A DNA stretch of 64,000 nucleotides from Burkholderiales bacterium (GTDB lineage Bacteria; Pseudomonadota; Gammaproteobacteria; Burkholderiales; SHXO01). Of this stretch, positions 32,658 to 41,612 are shown one piece after another (position 1 is the first letter of the stretch; the number at the start of each line of letters is the position of its first letter). A program made the position numbers and the translations under genes. The notes under the pieces are model-generated. The model searched no databases and was not told where the DNA came from. It saw nothing but the letters and a program-made list of their open reading frames with translations. The DNA lies in assembly GCA_020854105.1 (NCBI GenBank), contig JADZGB010000032.1, forward strand, positions 1-64,000, in the 5' to 3' direction.

Positions 32658-32804
32658 GCCGTCCGCGCCGCACCCGCGCACGCAGGGCGCGGCGTGGAAA
32701 GGGCCTTCTCTGTCTGGCTGGCTTTCGCCGGGGCCCAGCGAAAACGGACAAGGCCGTGTGCCTTCGCCGCTGCACACCGGGTCTCGCCGCCGGATCCTCG
32801 TCCG

Positions 32805-34082
32805 CTACCCCAGCCACAACCGCGGCAACCACAGCACCAGCCCGGGCCATAGCGACACGATCGCGATCATGGTGATGTGGCTGACGTAGAACGGCAGCGA
32901 AGCAACGATGGCGCGTTCGTAGCTCACCTGCGCGATCTGTGCCGCCGTCATCAGCGTCATCCCCACCGGCGGAGTGATGTTGCCGACGTTGAGCGTGACG
33001 ATCATCACGATGGCGAAGTGCAGAGGATCGAAACCCAGCTGCACCATCGCCGGTACCAGAACCGGCGCGGTGACCACCAGTGCCGGCAGCACGTCCACGA
33101 CGGTGCCGATCAGCAGCAGCAGCACGTTGACCAGGGTGATCTGGACGACCGGATCGGTGCTCACACCGGCGATGAACTCTGCAGCCTCGCGCGTGATCCC
33201 GGAGCGCGTGACATACCAGCCCAGCACGGTCGAGGCCCCGAGCAGGAAGAACACCACGCCGCTCAGGCGCACCGTGCTCACCAGTGCGGCACGGATCGAG
33301 GCCCAGCTCAGATTGCGATACAGCAGTGCACCGATCAGCAGCGCATAGACGGCGGCGAAGGCCGAGGCCTCCGTCACCGTGCTCAGGCCGCTGAGGATGC
33401 CGGCCAGGATGATCACCGGCACCATCAGAGCGGGGACGGTCGGCAGGAACGCGCGCAGAGCAGGCTTCAGTCCACCGCCGCCCTGCACCGGAAAGCCGCG
33501 CCGCCAGGCCAGCCAGAAGCTCATCAGCAGCATAGACAGCGTCATCAGCACGCCGGGAACGATGCCGGCGACGAACAGGGACAGCACCGATACGTCGCGC
33601 AGCATGCTGGCGTACACGACCATCACGATGCTGGGCGGGATGATGGGTCCGACGATGGACGAACAGGCGGTCACCGCGGCGGCGTACTCGGCGCTGTAGC
33701 CCTGCTTCTTCATCGCCGGGATCATGATCTTGCCGATGGCCACCGTGTCGGTGATGGCGGCTCCGGTGAGTCCCGCGAAAAAAAGGCTGGCAGTGATATT
33801 GACGTGGCTGAGCGCACCGCGCACGCGGCCGAGCAGCGCGTTGTTGAAGTCGATGAGCCGCTGCGTGAGGCCAGCATGGTTCATCAGCTCGGCGGTGAAG
33901 ATGAAGTACGGCACCGCCATGAGCAGGAAGCCGCTTACACCCGAGAACATGCGGTCGGCGATGACCGCGAGGAACTCCGGGCCGCCGATCGACAGCGCTC
34001 CAGCCAGACCGGACAGCGCCATCACCAGCGCGATGGGCGCGCCGATGAGCAGCAGCGCGATGAAGACGGCGAGCGCAGCCAT
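32805..34082 (-). CDS. dctM: TRAP transporter large membrane subunit
   Basis: 425-residue DctM-type permease, about 12-13 hydrophobic helices. Family segments: SLFFAGLTGAAITDTVAIGK, CSSIVGPIIPPSIVMVVYAS, and VTLNVGNITPPVGMTLMT near the C-terminus. It is the ion-coupled channel of a tripartite ATP-independent periplasmic transporter. ATG 34082 overlaps the dctQ stop by one base. The solute is likely a carboxylate, given the family, but unassigned. Confidence 0.93.
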   Translation of the reverse strand: MAALAVFIALLLIGAPIALVMALSGLAGALSIGGPEFLAVIADRMFSGVSGFLLMAVPYFIFTAELMNHAGLTQRLIDFNNALLGRVRGALSHVNITASLFFAGLTGAAITDTVAIGKIMIPAMKKQGYSAEYAAAVTACSSIVGPIIPPSIVMVVYASMLRDVSVLSLFVAGIVPGVLMTLSMLLMSFWLAWRRGFPVQGGGGLKPALRAFLPTVPALMVPVIILAGILSGLSTVTEASAFAAVYALLIGALLYRNLSWASIRAALVSTVRLSGVVFFLLGASTVLGWYVTRSGITREAAEFIAGVSTDPVVQITLVNVLLLLIGTVVDVLPALVVTAPVLVPAMVQLGFDPLHFAIVMIVTLNVGNITPPVGMTLMTAAQIAQVSYERAIVASLPFYVSHITMIAIVSLWPGLVLWLPRLWLG

Positions 34083-34606
34083 CAGCGCACCGCCCCGGGC
34101 AGGCCGTTGTCCTCGATGGACGTGTCGAGCGCTGGCGCCTCGAGCAGCTGCGTGCCGCAAGGCAGATGCAGCAGCAGAAGCAGCCCGGTGATCGGGACGC
34201 AGGCAGATACCCAGCGGTGGTGCACCTGAAGCTGGTCCGACACCATGTAGTACTGGTCGGACTGGATGAAGAACTCCCAGCCGTACCACAGCAGCATCGC
34301 GGCGAACAGCGCGATCGCCGCCAGACTGAGCCGCTGCAGCGCGCGACCCGCCGGCGCAGGCACCACGTGCACGAGCATGCCCATCGCCACGTGTTCGCCT
34401 GCCTTGAAGGCGACGCTGATGCTGAGCATGCCGAGCCACGGCACGAACAGGCGCGCCAGCGAATAGGTCCAGCTCAGCGCTTCGCCGGTGAGCGCCATGT
34501 AGAAGAAGCCGGCAAAGGAGATCGCGAGCATGGCCAGCAGACAGGCGATGCAGGCAGCGAGGGCGAGGCGGTTGGCCGCGTCGCTGATCAAGCGCAGCGT
34601 GCGCAT
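34082..34606 (-). CDS. dctQ: TRAP transporter small membrane subunit
   Basis: 174 residues with four predicted hydrophobic helices (LAACIACLLAMLAISFAGFF, LFVPWLGMLSISVAF, LAAIALFAAMLLWYGWEFF, VPITGLLLLLHL). LARLFVPWLGMLSISVAFKAGEHV, here in two parts around residues 52-74, is the usual DctQ core (WL...G...H). It joins the permease and the binding protein. It lies between dctP (15-base gap) and dctM (1-base overlap). Confidence 0.9.
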   Translation of the reverse strand: MRTLRLISDAANRLALAACIACLLAMLAISFAGFFYMALTGEALSWTYSLARLFVPWLGMLSISVAFKAGEHVAMGMLVHVVPAPAGRALQRLSLAAIALFAAMLLWYGWEFFIQSDQYYMVSDQLQVHHRWVSACVPITGLLLLLHLPCGTQLLEAPALDTSIEDNGLPGAVR

Positions 34607-34621
34607 GGCGGCTCCAGTGCG

Positions 34622-35710
34622 CTACCGGCCGTACTGCTCGAGGTCGCGCGCGTCGACCGCCTTGTGCACGCGGGCCACTTCGGCCCACAGGGCGTCGACC
34701 AGCGTTGCCTTGACCTTGAAGTCGCGGGTGATCCACTGCTTCCACGCCGGCCGCGCGATGGCGGCCATGCGCTCGCGCTCCGACTGGGGCAGCACGTAGC
34801 ACTGCTCGAACTTCTGGCAGGACGCCTGCCATCCGCGCACGGCGGCCAGCACCGCCATGCCGTGCGAGACCTGCACCGCCTCGCGCGCGGCCTCGACGAT
34901 CAGCGCCTTGTACTGCGCGGGCAGCTTCTGGAACCACTTCTCGCTCATCATCCAGGAGATCGAGTTGTACACGTGGCCGCTGAGCGTGGTGAACTGGTTC
35001 ACCTCCCAGAGCTTGAACGCGAGGCTGACGCCGGGGGCGTTGAACTGGCCGTCGGCGAGTCCGGTCCCGAGCGCGGTCATCACCTCGCCCCAGGGGAGCG
35101 GCGTGGCGGAGGCGCCCAGGGCCTTCATGATGGCAATGTGCGCCGGGTTCTCCTCGACCCGGATCTTCAGTCCCTTCAGATCGGCCACGGTCCTGACCAG
35201 GCGCTTGTTGTTGGTGAAGGCGACGAAGCCGCCGCCGTCGTCGAGCGTGCCGAGGTAGCGCAGACCGCTGGACTTGATCGTCCCGCGCATGAAGCTGGCG
35301 TGCCACTCGCCGTCGAAGTAGGCGCGGGCGACGCGGTAGTCGGAAAACAGAAACGGCGTGGTGACGATCTGGTAGTCCGCGAAGAAGGAAGACATCGCGC
35401 CCGAGGAGATGAGCGTGGCCTGCACCGTGGTGCCGCTCCGCGCGGCCTTTGCCGTCTCGGCTTCGCTGCCGAGCTGGCCGTTGCCGAACACCTTCACGTC
35501 GATCTCGCCGTTGCTGCGTGCCTCGACGATGGACTCGAAGTGCTTCATCGCGGGATGGGACTCGTTGCTGATGAGATCCTCCGGCGACAGGTGGCTGATC
35601 ACCATGGTGTACCGGGCCGCGAGTGCCGGACCGCCCGGCAGCAGCAGGGCGCCGAGCAGCAGTGCCGCGGCGAACGTTCGCGCACGCCGTCGATGAGCAT
35701 CAATGGACAT
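34622..35710 (-). CDS. dctP: TRAP transporter periplasmic solute-binding protein
   Basis: 362-residue DctP-family protein. A Sec signal peptide (AAALLLGALLLPGGPALA) ends near residue 32. The binding lobes show VKVFGNGQLGSEAETAKA, DLKGLKIRVEENPAHIAIMK and LGTGLADGQFNAPGVS, with the conserved Arg in KIRVEE that binds the solute carboxylate. ATG 35710 follows AGGGAGGAGGG. It is first gene of the dctPQM operon and divergent from nadE. The ligand is most likely a carboxylate, unassigned. Confidence 0.93.
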   Translation of the reverse strand: MSIDAHRRRARTFAAALLLGALLLPGGPALAARYTMVISHLSPEDLISNESHPAMKHFESIVEARSNGEIDVKVFGNGQLGSEAETAKAARSGTTVQATLISSGAMSSFFADYQIVTTPFLFSDYRVARAYFDGEWHASFMRGTIKSSGLRYLGTLDDGGGFVAFTNNKRLVRTVADLKGLKIRVEENPAHIAIMKALGASATPLPWGEVMTALGTGLADGQFNAPGVSLAFKLWEVNQFTTLSGHVYNSISWMMSEKWFQKLPAQYKALIVEAAREAVQVSHGMAVLAAVRGWQASCQKFEQCYVLPQSERERMAAIARPAWKQWITRDFKVKATLVDALWAEVARVHKAVDARDLEQYGR

Positions 35711-35905
35711 CGCCTTCCCTCCTCCCTGGAATCGTGCGGGCCTGTCTAACGCGGCTCGCTGCAAGTGTCTGCGCACGGGAGAGCGGCGTCAACTGCGCGG
35801 GACGCAGCGGTGAGCGGGACGTGCCCGCGAGCGGCAGGCAGCGGTGTGGTGCATTGCTCTGCGGTGGTGCACAATCCGAACCGGGACCGGGATCGCCATG
35901 CTGAC

Positions 35906-37963
35906 ATGACCACCGCGAATTTCTTCAACCTCTACAGCCACAACTTCGTCCGCGTCGCCGTCGCGATACCGGAGGTGAAGGTGGCGGACCCGGCGTTCAA
36001 TGCCGCGCAGTCCGCCACGCTGATCACCGAGGCATCGGACGACGGCGCGGTGCTGGTCGTCCTGCCCGAGCTGGGCCTGTCGGCGTACTCCTGCGAGGAT
36101 CTGTTCCACCAGCAGGCATTGCTCGACGCGGTGCAGGCGGCGCTGCGCGAGCTGGTCGAGAAGACCGCCGCGCTGCCGATCGTCGCCGTGGCCGGTGCGC
36201 CGCTGCGCATCGACGGACTGCTATACAACTGCGCCGTCGTCCTTTCGGGCGGACGCATCCTCGGCGTGGTGCCCAAGACCTTCCTGCCGAACTATCGCGA
36301 GTTCTACGAGCTGCGACAGTTCACGCCGGGCGACCATTGCCGGCACGAGCACATCGACCTGTGCGGGCAGCGCGTGCCCTTCGGCGCGCGGCTGCTGTTC
36401 CGGTGCAGGGCGCAACCGCTGCTGAGCTTCGCCGTGGAGCTGTGCGAGGATCTGTGGACGCCCATCGCGCCTTCGTCATACGCAGCGCTCGCAGGCGCGC
36501 TCGTCGTGGTGAACCCGTCCGCGTCGAACGTCACCGTGGGCAAGGACGACTGGCGGCGCCATCTCGTGTCCAGCCAGTCGGGGCGCTGCATCGCCGGCTA
36601 CCTGTACTGCGCGTCGGGATACGGGGAATCGACCACCGATCTCGCCTGGGATGGTCATGGCATGGTCTTCGAGAATGGATCGTGGCTCGCGGAGACGCAG
36701 CGCTTCCAGTACCGCTCGCAGGTCGTGAGCGCGGACATCGACCTGGACCGTCTGGTGCAGGACAGGATGCGCACCAACATGTTCAGCCAGTCCGTGCAGC
36801 GGCAGCGCGAGATCGTCGCGCAGTTCCGGACCGTCGAGTTCGATCTCGATCTGCCGGCGAGGATCCCGCTGCCGCTCGCGCGCCGCTACGAGCGCTTTCC
36901 CTACGTGCCGTCGGATCCGGCGACGCGCGATGTGCGTTGCCGGGAGGTGTACGACATCCAGGTGCAGGGACTGGTCAAGCGCCTGCGTTCGATGAATGCA
37001 CGCAAGGTGGTGATCGGCGTGTCGGGTGGCCTCGACTCGACCCAGGCGCTGATCGTGTGCGCACGCGCGATGGACGTGATGGGCCTCCCGCGCACGAACA
37101 TCCTCGCGTACACGATGCCCGGATTCGCCACCAGCGCGCGCACGCTGGATCAGTCGCACCGCCTGATGCAGGCGGTGGGCTGCACGGCGGCAGAGATCGA
37201 CATCCGCCCCAGCTGCATGCAGATGTTCCAGGACATCGGCCACCCGTACGCGCAGGGCGAGCCGGTGTACGACGTCACGTTCGAGAACGTGCAGGCGGGG
37301 GAGCGCACCAGCCACCTGTTCCGGCTGGCGAACCTGCACGATGCGCCGGTGGTCGGCACCAGCGACCTGTCCGAGCTGGCGCTGGGCTGGTCCACCTACG
37401 GCGTCGGCGACCACATGGCGCACTACCACGTGAATGCGAGCGTGCCCAAGACGCTGATCCAGTACCTGATCCGCTACGTCGCGCGCACCGGGCAGCTGGG
37501 TGCGCAGGCGAGCCAGGTGCTGGCGGACGTGCTCGACACGCTCATCAGTCCCGAGCTGGTGCCCGCATCCGACGACGCGTCGGTGCAGAGCACGGAAGCC
37601 GTCATCGGCCCGTACGAGCTGCAGGACTTCAACCTCTACTACACTGTGCGCTTCGGCTACCTGCCGACCAAGGTCGCCTTCATGGCATGGAGCGCCTGGA
37701 GCGATCGCACACGGGGCAACTGGCCCGACATCCCCGAGGCGATGCGCAACCAGTACGGCATTGCCGAGATCAGGAAGTGGCTGACGGTTTTCCTGAAGCG
37801 CTTCTTCGCCACCTCCCAGTACAAGCGCAGCGCACTGCCGAACGGTCCGAAGGTCGGTTCCGGCGGATCGCTCTCGCCGCGCAGCGACTGGCGCGCGCCG
37901 AGCGACGGCGAGGCGACGGTGTGGCTGGAGGCGGCGGAGCGGGTGCCCGAGCGGGAAGGGTAG
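35906..37963 (+). CDS. nadE: Glutamine-hydrolysing NAD+ synthetase
   Basis: 685 residues. An N-terminal nitrilase-type glutaminase (about 1-290) has Glu in LPELGLSAYSCEDL, Lys in PKTFLPNYREFYE and nucleophile Cys in AVELCEDLW. The synthetase domain has PP-loop GVSGGLDSTQAL and DLSELALGWSTYGVGDHMAHY. It amidates NaAD+ to NAD+ with glutamine-derived ammonia and ATP. ATG 35906 is the family start. Upstream the frame is open but non-conserved. The two-domain form fits an aerobe with glutamine as donor. Confidence 0.95.
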   Translation: MTTANFFNLYSHNFVRVAVAIPEVKVADPAFNAAQSATLITEASDDGAVLVVLPELGLSAYSCEDLFHQQALLDAVQAALRELVEKTAALPIVAVAGAPLRIDGLLYNCAVVLSGGRILGVVPKTFLPNYREFYELRQFTPGDHCRHEHIDLCGQRVPFGARLLFRCRAQPLLSFAVELCEDLWTPIAPSSYAALAGALVVVNPSASNVTVGKDDWRRHLVSSQSGRCIAGYLYCASGYGESTTDLAWDGHGMVFENGSWLAETQRFQYRSQVVSADIDLDRLVQDRMRTNMFSQSVQRQREIVAQFRTVEFDLDLPARIPLPLARRYERFPYVPSDPATRDVRCREVYDIQVQGLVKRLRSMNARKVVIGVSGGLDSTQALIVCARAMDVMGLPRTNILAYTMPGFATSARTLDQSHRLMQAVGCTAAEIDIRPSCMQMFQDIGHPYAQGEPVYDVTFENVQAGERTSHLFRLANLHDAPVVGTSDLSELALGWSTYGVGDHMAHYHVNASVPKTLIQYLIRYVARTGQLGAQASQVLADVLDTLISPELVPASDDASVQSTEAVIGPYELQDFNLYYTVRFGYLPTKVAFMAWSAWSDRTRGNWPDIPEAMRNQYGIAEIRKWLTVFLKRFFATSQYKRSALPNGPKVGSGGSLSPRSDWRAPSDGEATVWLEAAERVPEREG

Positions 37964-38002
37964 CGCAATCACTTCTGTCCATCGAACGATCAGCGAACGC
38001 AC

Positions 38003-38851
38003 ATGAGCTACCCAGGTCCCGTCGTCCCCGTGCAATGGCTGCACGCCAACCTGAGCAACCCGTCGCTGCGCATCGTCGATGCGACGCTGCATCTTCCGGA
38101 CACCGGCCGTGACGCACGTGCCGAGTACATCGCCGAGCACATACCCGGGGCGGTCTTCTTCGACTATGTGCGCGTGGCCGATCCGGACAATCCGCTGCCG
38201 CGCAAGTTTCCGCCGCCCCGGCGCTTCGCCGACGAAGTCGGCGCCCTGGGGATCGACAATGCCACTCATGTCGTGGCCTACGACACGCTTGGTCTGTACA
38301 GCGCGGCGCGCGCCTGGTGGCTGTTCCGCCAGTACGGCTACGACAACGTGTCGATCCTCGACGGCGGCCTGAAGGAGTGGAAGGCGCGAGGGCTGCCGGT
38401 CGTCTCGGGCGAGGTGCAGGCAGTGCCGAAGACCTTCGTGCCGGGCGTGCAGCGCGACCTGCTCGCGCGCTGGCCCGACGTCAGGCAGGCGTCCGAGGCC
38501 GGCGCACAGATCCTCGATGCGCGCACGCCCGGGCGGTTCGCCGGCACCGAGCAGGACCGCTATCCCGGCACGCGCCCGGGTCACATCCCCCACAGCAGCA
38601 ACCTTTACTGGGCCAACCTGCTAGATCCGCAGACGCGCAGGCTGCTTCCGCGCGAGGAGATCCGCCGTCGCATCGAGGCCACCGGGATCGCGCTCGACAG
38701 GCCGGTCACGCTCACCTGCGGATCGGGCGTGACCGCGTGCATCCTGGCACTGGGCCTGCATCTCAACGGGCACGATGACTGGCGCGTGTACGACGGTTCC
38801 TGGGACGAATGGGGACGGCGCGCGGACCTGCCGGTGGAGTCGGCCGACTGA
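38003..38851 (+). CDS. sseA: 3-Mercaptopyruvate/thiosulfate sulfurtransferase
   Basis: 282 residues with two rhodanese domains. The N-terminal inactive one has LRIVDATLHLPDTGRDARAE and HIPGAVFFDYVRVAD; the C-terminal one has ILDARTPGRFAGTEQD..PGTRPGHIPHS and active-site loop CGSGVTAC. CGSGVTA is the mercaptopyruvate sulfurtransferase type rather than the basic CRKGVT of rhodanese. It is cytoplasmic. ATG 38003 lies 39 bases after nadE. Confidence 0.93.
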   Translation: MSYPGPVVPVQWLHANLSNPSLRIVDATLHLPDTGRDARAEYIAEHIPGAVFFDYVRVADPDNPLPRKFPPPRRFADEVGALGIDNATHVVAYDTLGLYSAARAWWLFRQYGYDNVSILDGGLKEWKARGLPVVSGEVQAVPKTFVPGVQRDLLARWPDVRQASEAGAQILDARTPGRFAGTEQDRYPGTRPGHIPHSSNLYWANLLDPQTRRLLPREEIRRRIEATGIALDRPVTLTCGSGVTACILALGLHLNGHDDWRVYDGSWDEWGRRADLPVESAD

Positions 38852-39204
38852 CGTCCCGATGCAGGACGCAGCGAACGCATGGCCGCCGCGGAGCCAAATC
38901 CACGCGGCCGACAAACTCGAGTGGGTGAACACCGGCGAGGGCTTGCCGCAGTTGCCGGCAGGGCAAGGACAGCCCTGGCGTCCTGATCGAGCATCGCCGC
39001 CGGCTCGCGCCGGACAGCGTCGACGCACGCCTGGATTCTTCTACCCGCGATTTTTCTGCCTGGATTTTTCCTGTCCGGATTTTTCTGCTAGCGCTTCGCA
39101 TTCATCTCTGCAAGAATCTGCCGCGACGGGTGCTTGATCGCTTCGTCGTATGCTGCGTCGCGATAAGAGACCCGTCCACAACAACGGTCATAGGGAGGGC
39201 AGCA
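38852..39204. other. Gene-free stretch before the PQQ dehydrogenase
   Basis: 353 bases without a supportable gene. Most of it is GC-rich and unstructured. Near its middle (39033-39091) lie four imperfect tandem units of about 15 bases built on GGATTTTTCTG (GATTCTTC, GATTTTTC three times, spaced 15, 14 and 15 bases). They may belong to the promoter or upstream control region of the dehydrogenase gene at 39205; AT-richness supports this, but I see no clear -35/-10 pair. Confidence 0.5.
39033..39091. repeat. Four-unit GATTTTTC tandem repeat
   Basis: Units start at GAT 34, 49, 63 and 78 of the 39000 series, each followed by a run of Ts and CTG/CTA. They lie 110-170 bases upstream of the PQQ dehydrogenase ATG, in an otherwise GC-rich stretch. 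Confidence 0.55.
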
Positions 39205-41013
39205 ATGAACAGATGGCGTCATACCATTGCCGCGGTCATCGTCGGCATGGGCGTCTCCGCGGGCGTGAGCGCGGGCGAGGTGACGTGGGATCGCCTCGTC
39301 GCCAGTGAGAAGGAGCCGGAGAACTGGCTCAACCACCACGGCAATCTCGAGGCGCACCGCTTCTCCGGCCTCGCACAGATCAACAAGAACAACGTGCGCA
39401 AGCTCAAGGTTGCCTTCACCTGGGCAATGGGCGGCACGCAGGGCGGCGGCAAGGAGATCATCGTATTTCCCTTCGCGGGCCTGGAAGGCACCCCCGTGGC
39501 CGAGGACGGTTTCCTCTACATCACCACCGGCTGGGGTGTGCTGACCAAGCTCGACACCCGGGGCGGCGTGCCGCGCATGGTGTGGCAGTACGACCCTGCG
39601 CCCGACCGCGACTATTCGACGACGGTGGCCTGCTGCGGCATCAACAACCGCGGTGCGGTGCTGGCGGGAAACATGGTCATCTCGCCCGTCATCGACGGAC
39701 GCATCCTGGCCATCAACAAGACCGACGGCAGCCTGGTGTGGGAAGCGCAGGTGGCCGATCCGGGGCAGGGTGAGACCATCACCGGCGCACCCCTCATCGT
39801 GAAGGACATGGTGGTGACCGGCATGGCGGGTGCCGAATTCGGCGTGCGCGGCTGGCTCGAGGCGATGGATCTCAAGACCGGCAAGCGCAAGTGGCGCACG
39901 CACACGATCCCCGGCCCGGGCGAGCCCGGCCACGAGACGTGGAAGGACAGCTACGGCGCCTGGAAGACCGGCGGAGGCTCCACCTGGGTCACCGGCTCGT
40001 ACGATCCGGAGCTGAACCTGATCATCTGGGGCACGGCCAATCCGGGTCCGGACTGGGATGCCGCCTACCGCCCCGGCGACAACCTGTGGACGGACAGCAC
40101 CATCGCGGTCAATGCCGACACCGGCAAGATCGTATGGGGCTTCCAGCACACGCCGAACGATCCGTACGACTACGATTCGATCGCCGAGAACACCTTCGTC
40201 GATACGAACATCAACGGCAAGTTCGTGCGCGCCACGTTGCACGCCAACCGCAATGGCTTCGCCTACGCGCTCGACCGCAAGACCGGCGAATGCCTGTGGG
40301 GCACGCAGTTCGTCGCGGAGCTGAACTGGACGCCGGGGTTGGACGCCAAGTGCAAGCCTCTTTCCTACGACCCGAACTCGGACGTGCAGTCGTACGCGAA
40401 GGGCACGGCCGCGGGACGTGGCAACGCGACCAAGGGCCGCGGCGAGATCGAAGGCGTGCTCAGGCCCGGTCACATGGGGGGCAAGAACTGGCCGCCGACG
40501 TCGTACAGTCCGGCGACCAACTACTACTACATCCCGACGATCGACGGCTGCAACAAGGCGTACACCGAGGTCACCATCCCGGGTGAACACAAGCCGCGTC
40601 AGCTGTTCCTGGGCGGTGCGCCGTTCTCCACGTTCGACGACCCGGACTGCGGCCGCATCAGCGGCAGCATCACGGCCATCGACGTGCGCACCGGCAAGGT
40701 GGCGAAGAAGCATCCGACCCAGCATCCGCAGCTCGGTGGTCTGCTGTCGACGGCGGGCGGTCTGGTGTTCGCCGGCTACGCCGAGGGTCAGGTCGTCGCG
40801 CTGGATGCCGAGACGCTGCAGGAGCTGTGGAAGTTCGAGACCGGCTCTGCCATCAACGCGCCGCCCATGACCTTCATGTCCAACGGCAAGCAGTACGTTG
40901 CGATCGAGGTCGGCCTCGGCGGTGCCTGGCCGCAGTGGTTCGTGAGCGCGACGCCCGAACTCAAGACCCAGGTCCCGAGCAACATGCTGTACGTGTTCGA
41001 ACTCGGAGATTGA
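39205..41013 (+). CDS. PQQ-dependent alcohol dehydrogenase, lanthanide-type active site
   Basis: 602 residues with an N-terminal signal peptide (about 1-23), then an eight-bladed propeller. The vicinal disulfide that covers PQQ is Cys143-Cys144 (ACCGINN), metal ligands are Glu211 (AEFGVRGW) and Asn279 (NPGPDWD), and catalytic Asp322 is followed two residues later by Asp324 (PYDYDS). That second Asp marks lanthanide-dependent enzymes such as XoxF and PedH; calcium enzymes have Ala or Ser there. Tryptophan-docking type WxxD repeats occur through the chain. It oxidises alcohols/aldehydes in the periplasm and passes electrons to cytochrome c, encoded next. AGGGAGG precedes ATG 39205. No pqq biosynthesis genes are here. 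Confidence 0.93.
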   Translation: MNRWRHTIAAVIVGMGVSAGVSAGEVTWDRLVASEKEPENWLNHHGNLEAHRFSGLAQINKNNVRKLKVAFTWAMGGTQGGGKEIIVFPFAGLEGTPVAEDGFLYITTGWGVLTKLDTRGGVPRMVWQYDPAPDRDYSTTVACCGINNRGAVLAGNMVISPVIDGRILAINKTDGSLVWEAQVADPGQGETITGAPLIVKDMVVTGMAGAEFGVRGWLEAMDLKTGKRKWRTHTIPGPGEPGHETWKDSYGAWKTGGGSTWVTGSYDPELNLIIWGTANPGPDWDAAYRPGDNLWTDSTIAVNADTGKIVWGFQHTPNDPYDYDSIAENTFVDTNINGKFVRATLHANRNGFAYALDRKTGECLWGTQFVAELNWTPGLDAKCKPLSYDPNSDVQSYAKGTAAGRGNATKGRGEIEGVLRPGHMGGKNWPPTSYSPATNYYYIPTIDGCNKAYTEVTIPGEHKPRQLFLGGAPFSTFDDPDCGRISGSITAIDVRTGKVAKKHPTQHPQLGGLLSTAGGLVFAGYAEGQVVALDAETLQELWKFETGSAINAPPMTFMSNGKQYVAIEVGLGGAWPQWFVSATPELKTQVPSNMLYVFELGD

Positions 41014-41022
41014 GCATTGGCT

Positions 41023-41055
41023 GGACCGGCGCGCGTTTCCCGCGCGCGCCGGTCC
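41023..41055. other. Strong GC hairpin between dehydrogenase and cytochrome c genes
   Basis: GGACCGGCGCGCG at 41023-41035 pairs with CGCGCGCCGGTCC at 41043-41055, a perfect 13-bp stem with loop TTTCCCG. No T tract follows (GATTTCAT), so it is a partial terminator or mRNA-stabilising structure within the operon rather than a full stop. Confidence 0.7.
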
Positions 41056-41095
41056 GATTTCATCCCGGCATAGAAATGGATTCGATGGCAGCGAG

Positions 41096-41497
41096 ATGCA
41101 GAACTTGAATACGAAAACATCCCGGGCGGGCCTCTCCCTGGCGCTCGCCATTGCAGCACTTTGCCTGAGCGGCGTCGCGCCGCGCTTCAGCGCAACGGCC
41201 CAGGCCCAGGAGACCGACGATCGGCCGGTCATCGTGGTGCCGCGCGCGGGCGGCCGCGAACTGTTCCAGAGCTGTGTGCTGTGCCACAAGTACGATGGCC
41301 GCGGCGGTCCGAGCGAGGGCGGCTACGGCGCCGATCTGCGAGTCACCAAGCTCTCCTACGACGAACTTGTCCAGGTGATCGCCGATGGACGCATGGAGAA
41401 GGGCATGCCGGCGTTCAAGGGCATCCTGGACGACTCGAAGATCGCCACGCTGGCGAATTTCATCCGAAACGACCTGCGGCTGAAGGATCAGCAGTAG
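41096..41497 (+). CDS. Cytochrome c, electron acceptor of the PQQ dehydrogenase
   Basis: 133 residues. A signal peptide (to about residue 37) precedes a single class I haem domain with CVLCHK (CxxCH) and the axial Met in EKGMPAFKGIL. Its position 82 bases after the dehydrogenase suggests it is that enzyme's electron acceptor. ATG 41096 has only a weak upstream purine run, so translation may depend on the messenger structure before it. Confidence 0.88.
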   Translation: MQNLNTKTSRAGLSLALAIAALCLSGVAPRFSATAQAQETDDRPVIVVPRAGGRELFQSCVLCHKYDGRGGPSEGGYGADLRVTKLSYDELVQVIADGRMEKGMPAFKGILDDSKIATLANFIRNDLRLKDQQ

Positions 41498-41503
41498 TCT
41501 TCT

Positions 41504-41531
41504 GGATGCCGGCTTTCGCCGGCATGACAGA
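41504..41531. repeat. Dispersed GCCGGCATGAC palindrome
   Basis: ATGCCGGC-TTTC-GCCGGCAT, an 8-bp perfect stem directly after the cytochrome stop. It can form a hairpin in this convergent gap. A related form (CCCCGGAAGCTTCAATCCGGGGCAGG) lies at 41563-41588. Confidence 0.65.
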
Positions 41532-41612
41532 CAGGCCATCCCCCGGCGCATGAAATCCCGCCCCGGAAGCTTCAATCCGGGGCAGGGATCCAGCGGTTGC
41601 CGTTCACGCAGC

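Noticed and set aside
36476..38593. Long minus frame opposite nadE and sseA
   Set aside because: Antisense shadow; both plus-strand genes carry complete catalytic motifs.
39033..39091. CRISPR or iteron origin from the T-rich tandem repeat
   Set aside because: Units are contiguous without spacers and no replication initiator gene is nearby.
38775..39137. Possible 120-codon gene after sseA
   Set aside because: Its first part is inside sseA in another frame, the rest translates the repeats; no ribosome site or family sequence.
39088..41289. Long minus frame opposite the PQQ dehydrogenase
   Set aside because: Arg/His/Val-rich antisense reading; no family sequence.
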